Shown here: positions 7,542-15,918 of the stretch, in pieces | Numbering within the stretch: position 1 is the first letter of the stretch | Layout: each line of letters opens with the position of its first letter | NCBI GenBank assembly: GCA_947627285.1 | Contig: CANQVL010000015.1 | Location: forward strand, 1 to 49,967 | Direction: 5' to 3' | DNA length: 49,967 bases | Source of the DNA: an uncultured Oscillospiraceae bacterium | GTDB taxonomy: Bacteria > Bacillota > Clostridia > Oscillospirales > Oscillospiraceae | The notes under the pieces: model-generated | Told to the model about the DNA's origin: nothing | Seen by the model: only the letters and a program-made list of their open reading frames with translations | Database searches by the model: none | Program-made: the position numbers and the translations under genes

Positions 7542-8108
7542 ATGGAGGACGAAATGATCGTGGAGCTTCTCTTTGCCAGGAATCAGTCGGCGCTGGCGGA
7601 GGTGGAGAGGAAGTACGGCGGCTGGTGCCGCGCGGTGGCGGGGAACATACTGACGGACCCCGAGGACGCGAGGGAGTGCGTAAACGACGCGCTGATGAAC
7701 CTGTGGAGGTCCGTGCCGCCGGAGCGCCCGAAGTCCCTGAAGGCGTTTTTGGGGAGCCTCACCCGGTGCGCCGGGCTCAAAAGATACCGGGACAGCAGGG
7801 CGGAAAAGCGGGGCGGCGGCGAGACGGCGCTGGCGCTGGAGGAGCTTTCCGAGTGCGTTCCCTCGGGGTCCACACCTGAGCGGGAGGCCGAGGCAAGGGA
7901 GCTGGGAAGGGCGGTCAACGACTTTGTGATGTCGCTCAAAACCGACGAGAGGAACGTATTTATCAGCCGCTACTGGTATCTTCAGCCCATCGGCGCCATC
8001 TCCCGCAGGTTCGGGTTTTCGGAGAGCAAGGTGAAGTCCATGCTTCACCGCGCGAGGAAAAAGCTGAAGGAACGGCTTATCAGGGAGGGTATTTATGACG
8101 GAAAGTGA
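7542..8108 (+). CDS. ECF-type RNA polymerase sigma factor
   Basis: 188 residues. Region 2 is at about 13-75 (ALAEVERKYGGWCRAVAGNIL, then EDARECVNDALMNLW) and region 4 at about 125-180 with a helix-turn-helix (ISRRFGFSESKVKSMLHRARKKLKERL). The start is taken as ATG 7542 after a GGGGGTGGAG ribosome site; an in-frame ATG at 7524 lacks one. It overlaps the next gene by 14 bp, so sigma factor and membrane-anchored partner are translationally coupled, the usual sigma/anti-sigma pattern. It is related to the sigma factor at 19859-20413 and shares an upstream sequence with it. Target genes unknown. Confidence 0.88.
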   Translation: MEDEMIVELLFARNQSALAEVERKYGGWCRAVAGNILTDPEDARECVNDALMNLWRSVPPERPKSLKAFLGSLTRCAGLKRYRDSRAEKRGGGETALALEELSECVPSGSTPEREAEARELGRAVNDFVMSLKTDERNVFISRYWYLQPIGAISRRFGFSESKVKSMLHRARKKLKERLIREGIYDGK

Positions 8109-9198
8109 AAAGCTGTTGGACGCCATGTCGGAGCTGGACGGTCGGGCGGTATTGGAGGCGGGAAGAGCGGGAAAAAGGCGCGCGGGGACCGGGAGGAGGC
8201 TCCTCGCGGCGGGAGCCGCGGCGGCGGCGCTGTGCGCCGCGTTTATCCCCTGGCACCGGGCGAACGGGCTTACGGAGAGGAGCTTTGACAGCATCGAGCA
8301 GGTGGAGGAGCTGTATGGCGGGACGCTCCTGGCGGAGGATATTGCCGGCTCCGGCGCGGAGCTCACGTCCATTCGCCTCTCCCACAGGGAGGACACGGAC
8401 GTCTCCGACATCTCCGGCTGGGACAGCCTGCGCCTCGCCGGGGAGCTGAACGGCGAGCCGGTGGAAATAAGCTGCGCCTTCAACGCCCCCGATGACCCGC
8501 CCCTCCCCGGAGAGCCCACGCAGACGCTGGACTACAACGGCGTGACGGTCTATCTGTACCTGAGCGATTTTGACGAGTGGGGGGAGCGGTACAATTACGC
8601 GTGTGAGGCTGTCTTTCAGTACGGGGGCGTGCGCTACGACATGTCCGTGCGGCTGAGGGAGCGGGAGGATATAGGCGAATTTCTGGATATGGTCATAGGA
8701 GGCGGCGGGGAGAGCGCTGAATATAGCAATATCGACTCTCTTGACAGCGTGCTGGGCTTTGAGGACTACCGGGTGACCTTAGAGGAGGCGGCTCCCTGGA
8801 CGCGGATATGGCATTTCTGGGTTGAGCTGGACGGCGTGGAGACATGCGTGGCTGAGACATTTGGCTCCGACGTTGACTGGTTTGGCGCGTACAGCGTGGA
8901 CATGGACGGGGACGGAGTGCCTGAGCTTGTAACCAACAACGAATACGCGGACGGGGCACTGCGGGTGTACGTCTACAAAATTGCGGACGGTGTGATAATG
9001 CGCGGCTATACCGATTGGAAATACTACGAGAATGAGCTGGGCTTTGATATGCTGGTTGGCGCCGCCTGTGTCGCCGAGGAGCGCTACGACCCGGAGAAAA
9101 ACGAGTTCGTGGTTGTAAACTACGGGAGCAAGGAGACAAAAACCGCGACCTTTACCGGCCTTGAGCATTTCGAATTCCTCCCCTTTGAGCACTCCTGA
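8095..9198 (+). CDS. Membrane-anchored partner of ECF sigma factor, probable anti-sigma protein
   Basis: 367 residues. A basic cytoplasmic N-terminus (residues 1-35, LLDAMSELDGRAVLEAG) is followed by one membrane segment (about 36-52) and a large extracellular part. The N-terminal motif resembles that of the serpin at 18441-19859, which also sits next to an ECF sigma gene. Near the C-terminus, DMDGDGVPELV is a Ca-binding FG-GAP/VCBS-type loop (about residue 268). The overlap with the sigma gene and the topology suggest that the cytoplasmic tail holds the sigma factor and the outside part senses a signal. This is inference; no named anti-sigma domain was recognised. Confidence 0.65.
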   Translation: MTESEKLLDAMSELDGRAVLEAGRAGKRRAGTGRRLLAAGAAAAALCAAFIPWHRANGLTERSFDSIEQVEELYGGTLLAEDIAGSGAELTSIRLSHREDTDVSDISGWDSLRLAGELNGEPVEISCAFNAPDDPPLPGEPTQTLDYNGVTVYLYLSDFDEWGERYNYACEAVFQYGGVRYDMSVRLREREDIGEFLDMVIGGGGESAEYSNIDSLDSVLGFEDYRVTLEEAAPWTRIWHFWVELDGVETCVAETFGSDVDWFGAYSVDMDGDGVPELVTNNEYADGALRVYVYKIADGVIMRGYTDWKYYENELGFDMLVGAACVAEERYDPEKNEFVVVNYGSKETKTATFTGLEHFEFLPFEHS

Positions 9199-9205
9199 AT
9201 CAGCC

Positions 9206-9240
9206 TGTCGGCAAAGGCCGGAGGCCTTTGCCGACAAGGG
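9206..9240 (+). terminator. Terminator-like hairpin after the anti-sigma gene
   Basis: A perfect 14-bp stem (9206-9219 with 9223-9236) and 3-nt loop. It is not followed by a T-run but directly by the R3 element; the sequence TTTGCCGACA recurs at 9312-9321. Confidence 0.55.
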
Positions 9241-9322
9241 GAAAAGGTGATTTTTCCGACGTACATGCCACCGGAAAAATGTTTGATATGGGGCTTTGCT
9301 CTTTTCCGGGGTTTGCCGACAG
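9241..9322 (+). repeat. R3 repeat, copy a (short form: terminal hairpin and tail)
   Basis: Contains the conserved R3 end hairpin (ATTTTTCCG...CGGAAAAAT, about 9249-9280) and the tail TTTGATATGGGG...CTCTTTTCCGGGG, which is also found reverse-complemented at 14976-15012 in copy b. It lies 3' of the plus-strand gene ending at 9198 and is oriented with it. The variable hairpin is missing. Confidence 0.75.
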
Positions 9323-9368
9323 TTTGATATCCCCCTCCGCGTGAGGGGGATATGTGCTTTGGCGGTAG

Positions 9369-9932
9369 TCACTGTAGGCGTATATCCTCGTGGCTTGAGA
9401 CGATGAGATAGAGGGGCAGGCTGTCCAGGCGGTCCCAGCGGGAGGTCAGGAGCGACCTGGCGATGGGGAAGGGCAGGACAAAGGTCCGGGACTCACCCTC
9501 ACGCATAAGAACGCGGGAGGCGTCCCTTTTGATGCCGGGATTTAGGTCAAATAAAATATCCCAATACGTCGCGAGCCGAAAGTCGGACCCGTGAACGGTG
9601 AAGTCGGAGATGGGAAACGCCGTGTCGCTGCCGTCGTTTTTGGTGACGGTGATGCGGACAATAGCCGTCCTGTCCTCCAGCTGAAGCGCGCTCAGGTGCT
9701 CCGGGGCGGCGTCAAGATCGCCGTTGTCCAGTATCTCGAAGCTGTCAACGCGTATGGAAAAGGCGCCGCCGTACTCCACCGTGTCGCCTATGCCGTAGAC
9801 CGTGTCCTCCGCGCCGTCGCCGCCGGCGAGAGCGTGATAATGCCTGTTCACCGCCAAAAACCGCCAGGTCCACAGCCCCGCCGCTATGAGGACAGCCGCC
9901 AGCGTCAATATGACCCGGTAACGCCCTTTCAT
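9369..9932 (-). CDS. Membrane-anchored extracellular accessory protein of the ABC operon
   Basis: 187 residues. An N-terminal signal anchor (YRVILTLAAVLIAAGLWTW) is followed by a beta-rich domain (VYGIGDTVEYGGAFSIRVDSFEIL, AIVRITVTKNDGSD) of the telokin/Ig-like DUF4352/DUF5028 style. The ATG at 9932 overlaps the stop of the ATPase gene (ATGA) and has an AGGAGAGGC ribosome site, so it is the fifth and last gene of the operon. Such proteins often accompany clostridial ABC exporters; the role is unknown. Confidence 0.7.
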   Translation of the reverse strand: MKGRYRVILTLAAVLIAAGLWTWRFLAVNRHYHALAGGDGAEDTVYGIGDTVEYGGAFSIRVDSFEILDNGDLDAAPEHLSALQLEDRTAIVRITVTKNDGSDTAFPISDFTVHGSDFRLATYWDILFDLNPGIKRDASRVLMREGESRTFVLPFPIARSLLTSRWDRLDSLPLYLIVSSHEDIRLQ

Positions 9933-10567
9933 GCCTCTCTCCTCTCCACGCGCCCTTCGGCGACGGTGTAAAGCTCGTCCGCCAGACCCTCCAAAAGCTC
10001 CCTGTCGTGGCACGCCGCTATCACAAGGGCGCCCCGGTCACGCTCACGGCGTATAAGGCGGCAAATCTCCTCAACGCCCCCCTCGTCAAGGGCGTTGGTG
10101 GGCTCGTCCAGAAGCAGGAGCTCCGGCTTTTCCATGACCGCCGCCGCTATGCCCAGGCGCTGCTTCATGCCAAGGGAGTATTTGCGGTATTTTCGCCTGT
10201 CGTCAGGGTCAAGACCGGCGTCGGTCATGGCTGTCCGTATCTCACCGTCGCCTATCCTGTTTTGGAGCCCCGCCAAAAGCTCCAGATTCCGCTTTCCCGT
10301 GTACTCCGGCAAAAAGGCGGGGTTCTCTATGAGAAGCCCCAGGGAGGGCGGGAAGTCCATGTCGCGCCCAAGGCGCCTGCCGTCGATGAGCACCTCGCCC
10401 TTCGTGGGACGTATGAGACCGGCAACGAGCCGCATGAGCATGGTCTTCCCTGAGCCGTTGGGACCCTGAAGGCCGTAGATCCTGCCGCTTTCAAGGGTCA
10501 GCGTCACGCGGTCAAGTATGAGAGCGCTCTTTATCGTTTTTGTTACGTCCCTTATCTCGATCCTCAT
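9929..10567 (-). CDS. ABC transporter ATP-binding protein
   Basis: 212 residues. Walker A GPNGSGKT (about 34-41), Q-loop region, signature YSLGMKQRLGIA (about 132), Walker B LLLLDEPTNALD (about 152) and the switch His (AACHDRELL). The start is ATG 10567 (MRIEIRDV), preceded by GAGGAG; the longer frame upstream is not coding. It energises the two permeases encoded just upstream, with 5-bp spacing to the stop of the adjacent permease. Single-domain ATPase of the exporter type (lantibiotic/antibiotic-type ABC-2 systems). Confidence 0.92.
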   Translation of the reverse strand: MRIEIRDVTKTIKSALILDRVTLTLESGRIYGLQGPNGSGKTMLMRLVAGLIRPTKGEVLIDGRRLGRDMDFPPSLGLLIENPAFLPEYTGKRNLELLAGLQNRIGDGEIRTAMTDAGLDPDDRRKYRKYSLGMKQRLGIAAAVMEKPELLLLDEPTNALDEGGVEEICRLIRRERDRGALVIAACHDRELLEGLADELYTVAEGRVERREA

Positions 10568-10572
10568 GCTCC

Positions 10573-11424
10573 TCACTCCTCCAATCCCAGAATGTCCGTC
10601 CGGCGGAATTTTAAGACCCCGACAGCGACGCAAAGCACCGCCACCGCCAGGGCGGAGCCCATGGAGAGATACGTGCTGACCCCGGCGTATTCCGGTCCGA
10701 GGCTGTTTGGGGCGACCCACGAGCTGCGCATCACCATAGCCCCCTCGCCAAGGCAGAAGGGGGACTTTATAAAGACCGCCGCTATGAGCTGTATCTGGCA
10801 GATGAGAAAGCTCACCACGGGCTTTGTAAAAAGGCACAGCGTCATCTGTAACATACTGAGCGCCGCCAGAGTGACAAAGGGGGCCGCGAGCCCCGCCGCC
10901 AGCGTCTGCCACGCCGTGAGGGAAAAGCCCTCCGTTATGTACCTGCCGCCGATGAGACGGGAGAGCTCAAAGGTGCTCTCAAGCGTGAGCCTTCCGCCGA
11001 AGCACGCGTCGCACAGCGCCGCCGTCAGGAGCATGGCGGCAAAGCAAAGGGCGGTGCTGAGAAAGCTCCACACGCACTTGCTCAGGAACCAACCGGACCG
11101 GCTTCGGCACCGCACGATCACCTGCTGACCGGAATATGTCAAGTCGTTTAACATATAGTCCAGGTTGATAAGCAGTACCGAGCTCATGATCAGGAGCCAC
11201 CGGAAGGGCATATCCAGAAAATCTCTAAGATTGTTGGCGACGATGGGCTCGATGCCGCCAAAGGCGTACAGCATCATGTCCCCCAGGGACGGGCTGAGCC
11301 CGGCGGCGGAGGCCGCCTCGCCAAGACGCAGGAACGCCAGCAAAACAAGCGCCGGCGCCAGAAAATAGCGGCGTCTTAGAAGCCCGCACCGCAGATCGTG
11401 GGCGAGGACCTTAATCCAGCTCAT
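10573..11424 (-). CDS. ABC transporter permease (ABC-2 like)
   Basis: 283 residues with about six membrane segments: residues 20-38, about 70-92 (PFRWLLIMSSVLLINLDYML), 115-135, 165-190, 195-220 and 248-270. The N-terminus MSWIKVLAHDLRCGLLRRRYFLAP is typical of ABC-2 permeases. It overlaps the upstream permease gene by 14 bp and is followed by the ATPase. The substrate is not known. It is intact, unlike its neighbour. Confidence 0.8.
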   Translation of the reverse strand: MSWIKVLAHDLRCGLLRRRYFLAPALVLLAFLRLGEAASAAGLSPSLGDMMLYAFGGIEPIVANNLRDFLDMPFRWLLIMSSVLLINLDYMLNDLTYSGQQVIVRCRSRSGWFLSKCVWSFLSTALCFAAMLLTAALCDACFGGRLTLESTFELSRLIGGRYITEGFSLTAWQTLAAGLAAPFVTLAALSMLQMTLCLFTKPVVSFLICQIQLIAAVFIKSPFCLGEGAMVMRSSWVAPNSLGPEYAGVSTYLSMGSALAVAVLCVAVGVLKFRRTDILGLEE

Positions 11425-12260
11425 GCTTTACCACCTGAAAATATCCCGCAGCAAGGCCAAGGGCTGCCAATATCCCGGCGACGGCGAGCCGCCACATTCC
11501 CGGATACACGGATTGGTTCACCTGTACGATATAAAGAAGGCTCGAGATCCGCCTCACAGGGAGGGACAGGGGGAGGATACCGGCGTCAACGAGCTGGCGG
11601 GTGACGGTGGGGATAATAAAATAGATGGCAAAGGGTATTACCGTCACCAGCGCGCGAAGCCGAAGACCCGTCCAGGCGAAAAACGAGAGGCACGCCGTGC
11701 TCCCGCCCAGAAGGGACAGGACGCCGGACCAGCACAGGGCGTGGAGCCAGGGGTTTTGGTAATATAGCTCCGAGAGAAAGCCGGCGGGCGGGTGGACGGG
11801 CCACATCGCGTCCTTGATGGACACCCTCCAGTAGGGCAGGACAAGCGCGTCGGCGAGAAGGGAGCCGAAGTGGGTGAGGAACACCACCGTCCCCCCCGGA
11901 GATAAAGACAGCCGCGTACTTGGCGAGGAGGTATCTCCTCCTCCCGACGCGGGATACTATCTGGCAGTATACCCCGGTCCGCCGCTCCTGCATATAGGAG
12001 GAGCCGTAGGGCATTGAAGCCAATATGGACCAGACGTACATAAATACGCTGGCGGAAAAGGTCACGTGGAGATACGGCATTGACAGCACAAAGAGGGAGT
12101 AGCCGGAGGAATAGGAGCCGCTGTCAGTCATGCCCTCCCTCACAAAGCCCACGCTGTCTATGACGCTCAGGACGATAACAACGCCGCCGCCCGCGAGAGC
12201 CAGCCACATCATGGGGTTGTGGAACGCCTTCCACAGCTCGTTTTTTATAAGCCGCCCCAT
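11411..12260 (-). pseudogene. Second ABC-2 permease, disrupted by a one-base frameshift in a G7 tract
   Basis: The N-terminal half (MGRLIKNELWKAFHNPMMWLALAGG ... YLLAKYAAVFISGG) and C-terminal half (TVVFLTHFGSLLADALVLPYW ... GYFQVVKHELD) lie in different frames. They join exactly at seven consecutive C on the plus strand (11891-11897, G7 in the gene). Removing one G gives a continuous ~283-residue protein with six membrane segments, the same length as the other permease. Start ATG 12260 overlaps the stop of the upstream gene. The cause may be a sequencing error, a recent mutation or reversible slippage; the intact flanks argue against long decay. Confidence 0.8.
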
Positions 12261-13162
12261 CACCTGTCCCCCATTCCATCGGGCCGGTCAAGACCAAGAT
12301 ATACCGCGGGCGTCACATCGCCCTCGGAGATGCTGTTCACTCCCGTGGACGCCGCGAAAAGGTCGCCGGGGTCCGGCAGCACCCCGTCGGAGGCGCGCCT
12401 GCTCACGATGTACCCCAGCGTCAGCGCTGCCCTCTCACCCGGCTCAAGCTTGAAGGACATCTTGTAGTTTGTCACGTCGTCCTCGCCGCCGGGGGTGAGC
12501 TCCGCGTCCTTCGCATCCGGATCGCCCCTTCCGTAACCGGAGTAGAAGCACAGACCGATACGGTTCTCCCTCCTGTCGTTGTCGTCTGAGATGACAGCGG
12601 CGCTGTCTCCCAGGACGCACAGGGAAAAGAGCTCGTTTGCCTTGAAAAGATACGGGTCGTAAAAGGTCCCGGGGCGCTCCGCGTCAAGTACGGTCCGGCA
12701 GGAACAGCCGGCGTTTTCCAGCGTAACGTCCAGCAATACCATGTAGACCCCGTCTGTGAAGGAGCCGTCCTCCCCGGCAAAATCCGAAAATCCGGTATTC
12801 CTGTCGGAGAGACTGTGGGAGTAATATATGTATTCCCCGTCGACGTCCGTGAGGGCGAAAAGGTCGTACCCCGGAATAAAGCTCCCCTCCGGGAGCCCGG
12901 AAAGCTCCGTGATGACCCTCGCTCCCGTGACGGTGGCGCGCAGCTCGCCCTCCCGGATATTGAACGCCGTTGACTCGCCGGTGTAGACGAAGGTGTAGGT
13001 CCCCGCCCCAAGCCCCTCCGGGGGACCCACGAGCTCAACGCGGTTGTCCCGCGCCGAGGAGGCCAGGTCCTCGCTGTTAGACGCCGGAATAAGCTTGGGT
13101 ACGAGTTCAAACGCCAGTACGACGGCAAGGGCGACGATAAGTAAAATGCTGAAAACCTTCAT
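12260..13162 (-). CDS. Membrane-anchored extracellular protein, first gene of the ABC operon
   Basis: 300 residues. N-terminal anchor MKVFSILLIVALAVVLAFELVP, then a beta-rich extracellular part (GAGTYTFVYTGESTAFNIREGE; VYMVLLDVTLENAGC; a CSC pair; FKLEPGERAALTLGYIV near the C-terminus). The start is ATG 13162, with GGGGGAT upstream, rather than the ATG at 13183. Related in style to the protein at the other end of the operon. Family not recognised; probably an accessory or sensing subunit. Confidence 0.7.
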   Translation of the reverse strand: MKVFSILLIVALAVVLAFELVPKLIPASNSEDLASSARDNRVELVGPPEGLGAGTYTFVYTGESTAFNIREGELRATVTGARVITELSGLPEGSFIPGYDLFALTDVDGEYIYYSHSLSDRNTGFSDFAGEDGSFTDGVYMVLLDVTLENAGCSCRTVLDAERPGTFYDPYLFKANELFSLCVLGDSAAVISDDNDRRENRIGLCFYSGYGRGDPDAKDAELTPGGEDDVTNYKMSFKLEPGERAALTLGYIVSRRASDGVLPDPGDLFAASTGVNSISEGDVTPAVYLGLDRPDGMGDR

Positions 13163-13222
13163 ATCCCCCGCGCCGCCCTCCATTTTTTATTTGTGTACAG
13201 CCGGAATACCGGCCTTGACAGC

Positions 13223-13251
13223 AGTTTACCATAACGGTCACCGCTTGTCAA
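13223..13251 (-). promoter_or_regulatory. SigA-type promoter of the ABC exporter operon
   Basis: On the minus strand: TTGACA (13251-13246), 17-bp spacer, TAAACT (13228-13223). Confidence 0.7.
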
Positions 13252-13280
13252 AGGCAATTATCAATTTGTCCTGAAATACC

Positions 13281-13310
13281 GTCATATCCGCAAGCTTGCC
13301 CCCATACAAT
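13281..13310 (+). promoter_or_regulatory. SigE-like promoter of spoIVA
   Basis: GTCATATC (13281-13288), 14-bp spacer, CATACAAT (13303-13310). The -10 fits the known SigE consensus CATACAnT and the spacing fits as well. spoIVA is SigE-controlled in Bacillus subtilis. Confidence 0.75.
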
Positions 13311-13352
13311 TTTGTAGACCGCGGATTTTTGATCTATCAGGGGGTTTTGAGC

Positions 13353-14831
13353 TTGGAAAAAGGCAGTATATATGAGGACATCGCCCGCAGGACGGGCGGG
13401 GACATATACATAGGCGTGGTGGGGCCCGTGAGGACGGGCAAATCCACCTTTATCAAGCGTTTCATGGAGACGATGGTCCTGCCGCGTATCGACAACGCCT
13501 ACATGCGCGAGCGGGCGAGAGACGAGCTGCCCCAATCCGGCTCCGGCAGGACGATAATGACGGCGGAGCCGAAATTCGTGCCGGAGGAGGCGGTGTCCGT
13601 CTCCCTGGGCGGCGGCGCGGAAATATCCGTCCGGCTCGTGGACTGCGTGGGCTACATGGTGGAGGGCGCCCTGGGCGACACGGAAAACGGCGCGGAGCGC
13701 ATGGTCACAACTCCCTGGTTCGAGGAGGAGATACCCATGCGCCGCGCCGCCGAGGTGGGCACCCGCAAGGTCATCGCCGAGCACTCCACCATAGGGCTCG
13801 CTGTCACCTCCGACGGGTCGGTGACGGACCTTCCCAGGGAGGCGTATGTGGAGGCGGAGGCGCGCGTGGTGGAGGAGCTGCGGGCGCTGGGCAAGCCCTT
13901 TGTACTGCTCCTCAACTCCCAGCACCCGGATTCCGAGGAGACGGTGGCGCTGAGGGACAGCCTGGCGGAGAGCTACAACGTGAGCTGCCTCGCCGTCAAC
14001 TGCATGACCCTCACCGAGGAGAACGTGACGGAGATAATCGGCGCGGTGCTGAGCCGCTTCCCCATAAGCGAGATAGGCGTGGTCCTCCCGCCCTGGCTGG
14101 GAGCACTGGGGAAGGACGATCCCATAAAGGAGACCGTCTACGCCGCCCTGCGCGACGCCGCAACGCAGGCGAGGATACTGCGGGACCTGCCCGCATTTGC
14201 CCAGAGCCTCGCCGGGTGCGGAAAGGTCACGTCCGCCTCGGTCACGGGAGTGGACATGGGCACCGGCAGGGCGACGGTGGAGCTTCAAATGCCAAGAAAG
14301 CTGTTTTATGAGGCGATAGGTGAGCTGTCGGGTTTTTCCATCGGCGATGACGGCGACCTCATCTCCCTGCTCACGGAGCTCTCCAAGGTCAAGGCGGAGT
14401 ACGACAAGGTCGCCGGTGCCCTCAAGGACGTGCGGGAGCGGGGCTACGGGATAGTTATGCCGGACCCGGAGGAGCTTACGCTCCAGGAGCCGGAGATAGT
14501 GAAGAAGGGCGGCAAATACTCCGTGCGCCTGAAGGCCAACGCCCCGTCCATACACATGATAGGCGTGGACACCGTCACCGAGGTGTCCCCCGCCGTGGGA
14601 GGAGAGAGATCCGGCGAGGACGTGATAAACTTCCTCCTCCAGGAGTTCGAGGGCGACACGGGGAAGATATGGGAGTCCAACCTCTTTGGCAAATCCCTCC
14701 ACGACATAGCCGCCGAGGGGCTCCAGACGAAGATAAGAAAGATGCCCGCCGAGGTCCAAACAAAGCTGCGCGGCACCATAGCCCGGATCATCAACGACGG
14801 CTGCGGCGGCCTCATATGTATAATATTGTAA
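13353..14831 (+). CDS. spoIVA: Stage IV sporulation protein A, spore coat morphogenetic ATPase
   Basis: ATPase that polymerises on the outer forespore membrane to form the platform of the spore coat. Taking TTG 13353 as start (GGGGG ribosome site at 13341-13345) gives 492 residues, the same length as the B. subtilis protein, beginning MEKGSIYEDIARRTGGDIYI. The P-loop is GPVRTGKST (about 23-31); LVDCVGYMVEGALG (about 98) holds the switch region; the C-terminus GGLICIIL is the conserved hydrophobic tail. The gene is monocistronic between a SigE-like promoter and a hairpin. Confidence 0.96.
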   Translation: MEKGSIYEDIARRTGGDIYIGVVGPVRTGKSTFIKRFMETMVLPRIDNAYMRERARDELPQSGSGRTIMTAEPKFVPEEAVSVSLGGGAEISVRLVDCVGYMVEGALGDTENGAERMVTTPWFEEEIPMRRAAEVGTRKVIAEHSTIGLAVTSDGSVTDLPREAYVEAEARVVEELRALGKPFVLLLNSQHPDSEETVALRDSLAESYNVSCLAVNCMTLTEENVTEIIGAVLSRFPISEIGVVLPPWLGALGKDDPIKETVYAALRDAATQARILRDLPAFAQSLAGCGKVTSASVTGVDMGTGRATVELQMPRKLFYEAIGELSGFSIGDDGDLISLLTELSKVKAEYDKVAGALKDVRERGYGIVMPDPEELTLQEPEIVKKGGKYSVRLKANAPSIHMIGVDTVTEVSPAVGGERSGEDVINFLLQEFEGDTGKIWESNLFGKSLHDIAAEGLQTKIRKMPAEVQTKLRGTIARIINDGCGGLICIIL

Positions 14832-14834
14832 GTT

Positions 14835-14866
14835 GCGGCGGACCCCTTCGGGGGGTCCGCCGCAGT
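14835..14866 (+). terminator. Hairpin after spoIVA
   Basis: Strong stem GCGGCGGACCCC/GGGGTCCGCCGC closed by TTCG. There is no T-run, so termination efficiency is uncertain. Confidence 0.55.
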
Positions 14867-14975
14867 CTGTCGATAAAGTGGTTTTAGAGATAATAATCTC
14901 GACAAAAAGTTAAGAATAACGCATTTTCATGTGCATTGATGGACTTTTTTGCATGATAAAATTGCGCACTCTTTT

Positions 14976-15393
14976 GAAAACCCCGGAAAAGAGTAAAAAC
15001 CCATATCAAATATTTTTCCGGCGGCATGTACGTCGGAAAAATCACCTTTTGTTTTGCAAGCGTGCGCCTTTTTGGGGTCCCCACGCAATCATGATTGCGT
15101 GGGGAGAGGAGGAGCGAAGAGAGCGCCTGAGCCCTGCCGTCGGGGGACCCCAACAGGCGAAGGCCTGTTGGGGAGAGGACGAGCGGCGTCAACGCCTGAG
15201 GGCGACCAACGGGAGCCCGAGGTTAAGTGACGCCAGCGAGGACGAGGGGGCGAGGTAAAGCGGCTTCCGCGACGACGAGGGCGTGCGCGCAGCAAAACAG
15301 CAGGAAGACCTCCGAGAAAAGCCCGCAGGCTTTTCTCGGAGGTCTTCCGCACGTACCCCCTTTGCCGCAAAAGGGCGTCAGCCCTTTTGCGGC
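14976..15393 (-). repeat. R3 repeat, copy b (long form, with an extra palindrome module)
   Basis: Fills most of the 14832-15377 gap. In the direction of the neighbouring minus-strand gene it contains: hairpin H1 (15393-15364, AAAAGGGC core); conserved GTACGTGCG; variable hairpin H2 (15347-15304, 20-bp perfect stem, loop TGCG); conserved CTGCTGT; a G+C-rich block with two palindromes (about 15155-15170 and 15081-15104); the end hairpin H4 (about 15045-15015); and a tail to 14976. The stop codon of the 15378 gene lies in the loop of H1. Nothing else is seen in this gap. Confidence 0.85.
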
Positions 15394-15878
15394 ATAATCT
15401 CCGGCGGAACGTGGGAGATCACGTCGATCACATGGTTTTGCGTGTAAATGCCGTAGTGCGTCCACTTGCCGGGGTAAAAGGAGCCGTCGCGGAGCTGCCC
15501 GACATCGGTGACGCCGCTCAGATAGGAGAGCAGTTTTGATTTTTCAAATGTGATGAGATACCTCCCGTGACGGATCTCCTCATGATCATCAAACGAGCAG
15601 TAGGACTCGTCCCTGACTTGGTAAAGGATGTAGTCCTGAAAATATATTTCATATTGCCGCCGTTCATTGATTTCAATCGGCCTGGTCTTTGCCAGGATTT
15701 CCTGCAAGGATTTATTCGTGGCCTCGCCCATATCCGAAAAATCTGGAACATCGGCTCCCGGTTCTCCTACCTCCGCCGCGGCGATCACAAGCCGAAGCTC
15801 CTCCCGCACCCCGTCCTCCAGCGACACCAAAAAAGGCGCATGGTCGCCGATGACACTGTCAAGCTCTTCAAAAATCAT
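15378..15878 (-). CDS. Uncharacterised cytoplasmic protein
   Basis: 166 residues, acidic, no signal or membrane segment. The C-terminal half is rich in aromatic residues (RRQYEIYFQDYILYQV, HYGIYTQNHVIDVISH) and looks like a compact alpha/beta domain of the sort seen in immunity or small hypothetical proteins; no family is recognised. A GGGAG ribosome site precedes ATG 15878. The last residues (PQKG) and the stop codon are encoded inside hairpin H1 of R3 copy b, so the repeat may have altered the original C-terminus. Confidence 0.7.
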   Translation of the reverse strand: MIFEELDSVIGDHAPFLVSLEDGVREELRLVIAAAEVGEPGADVPDFSDMGEATNKSLQEILAKTRPIEINERRQYEIYFQDYILYQVRDESYCSFDDHEEIRHGRYLITFEKSKLLSYLSGVTDVGQLRDGSFYPGKWTHYGIYTQNHVIDVISHVPPEIMPQKG

Positions 15879-15918
15879 GCTTCATGCTCCCTTCGCTCTT
15901 TCCGAATAATGAGGACCT

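Noticed and set aside
10568-10912. N-terminal extension of the ABC ATPase
   Set aside because: It overlaps the permease coding sequence in another frame; ATG 10567 starts the conserved domain and has a GAGGAG site.
11586-12263. Programmed ribosomal frameshift in the permease
   Set aside because: No slippery heptamer of the -1 type; the required shift is +1 at a G-run, and a one-base length change explains it better.
13248-14759. 503-codon minus-strand frame opposite spoIVA
   Set aside because: Composition is the Arg/His/Gly-rich type of a shadow frame in G+C-rich DNA; spoIVA on the other strand is certain.
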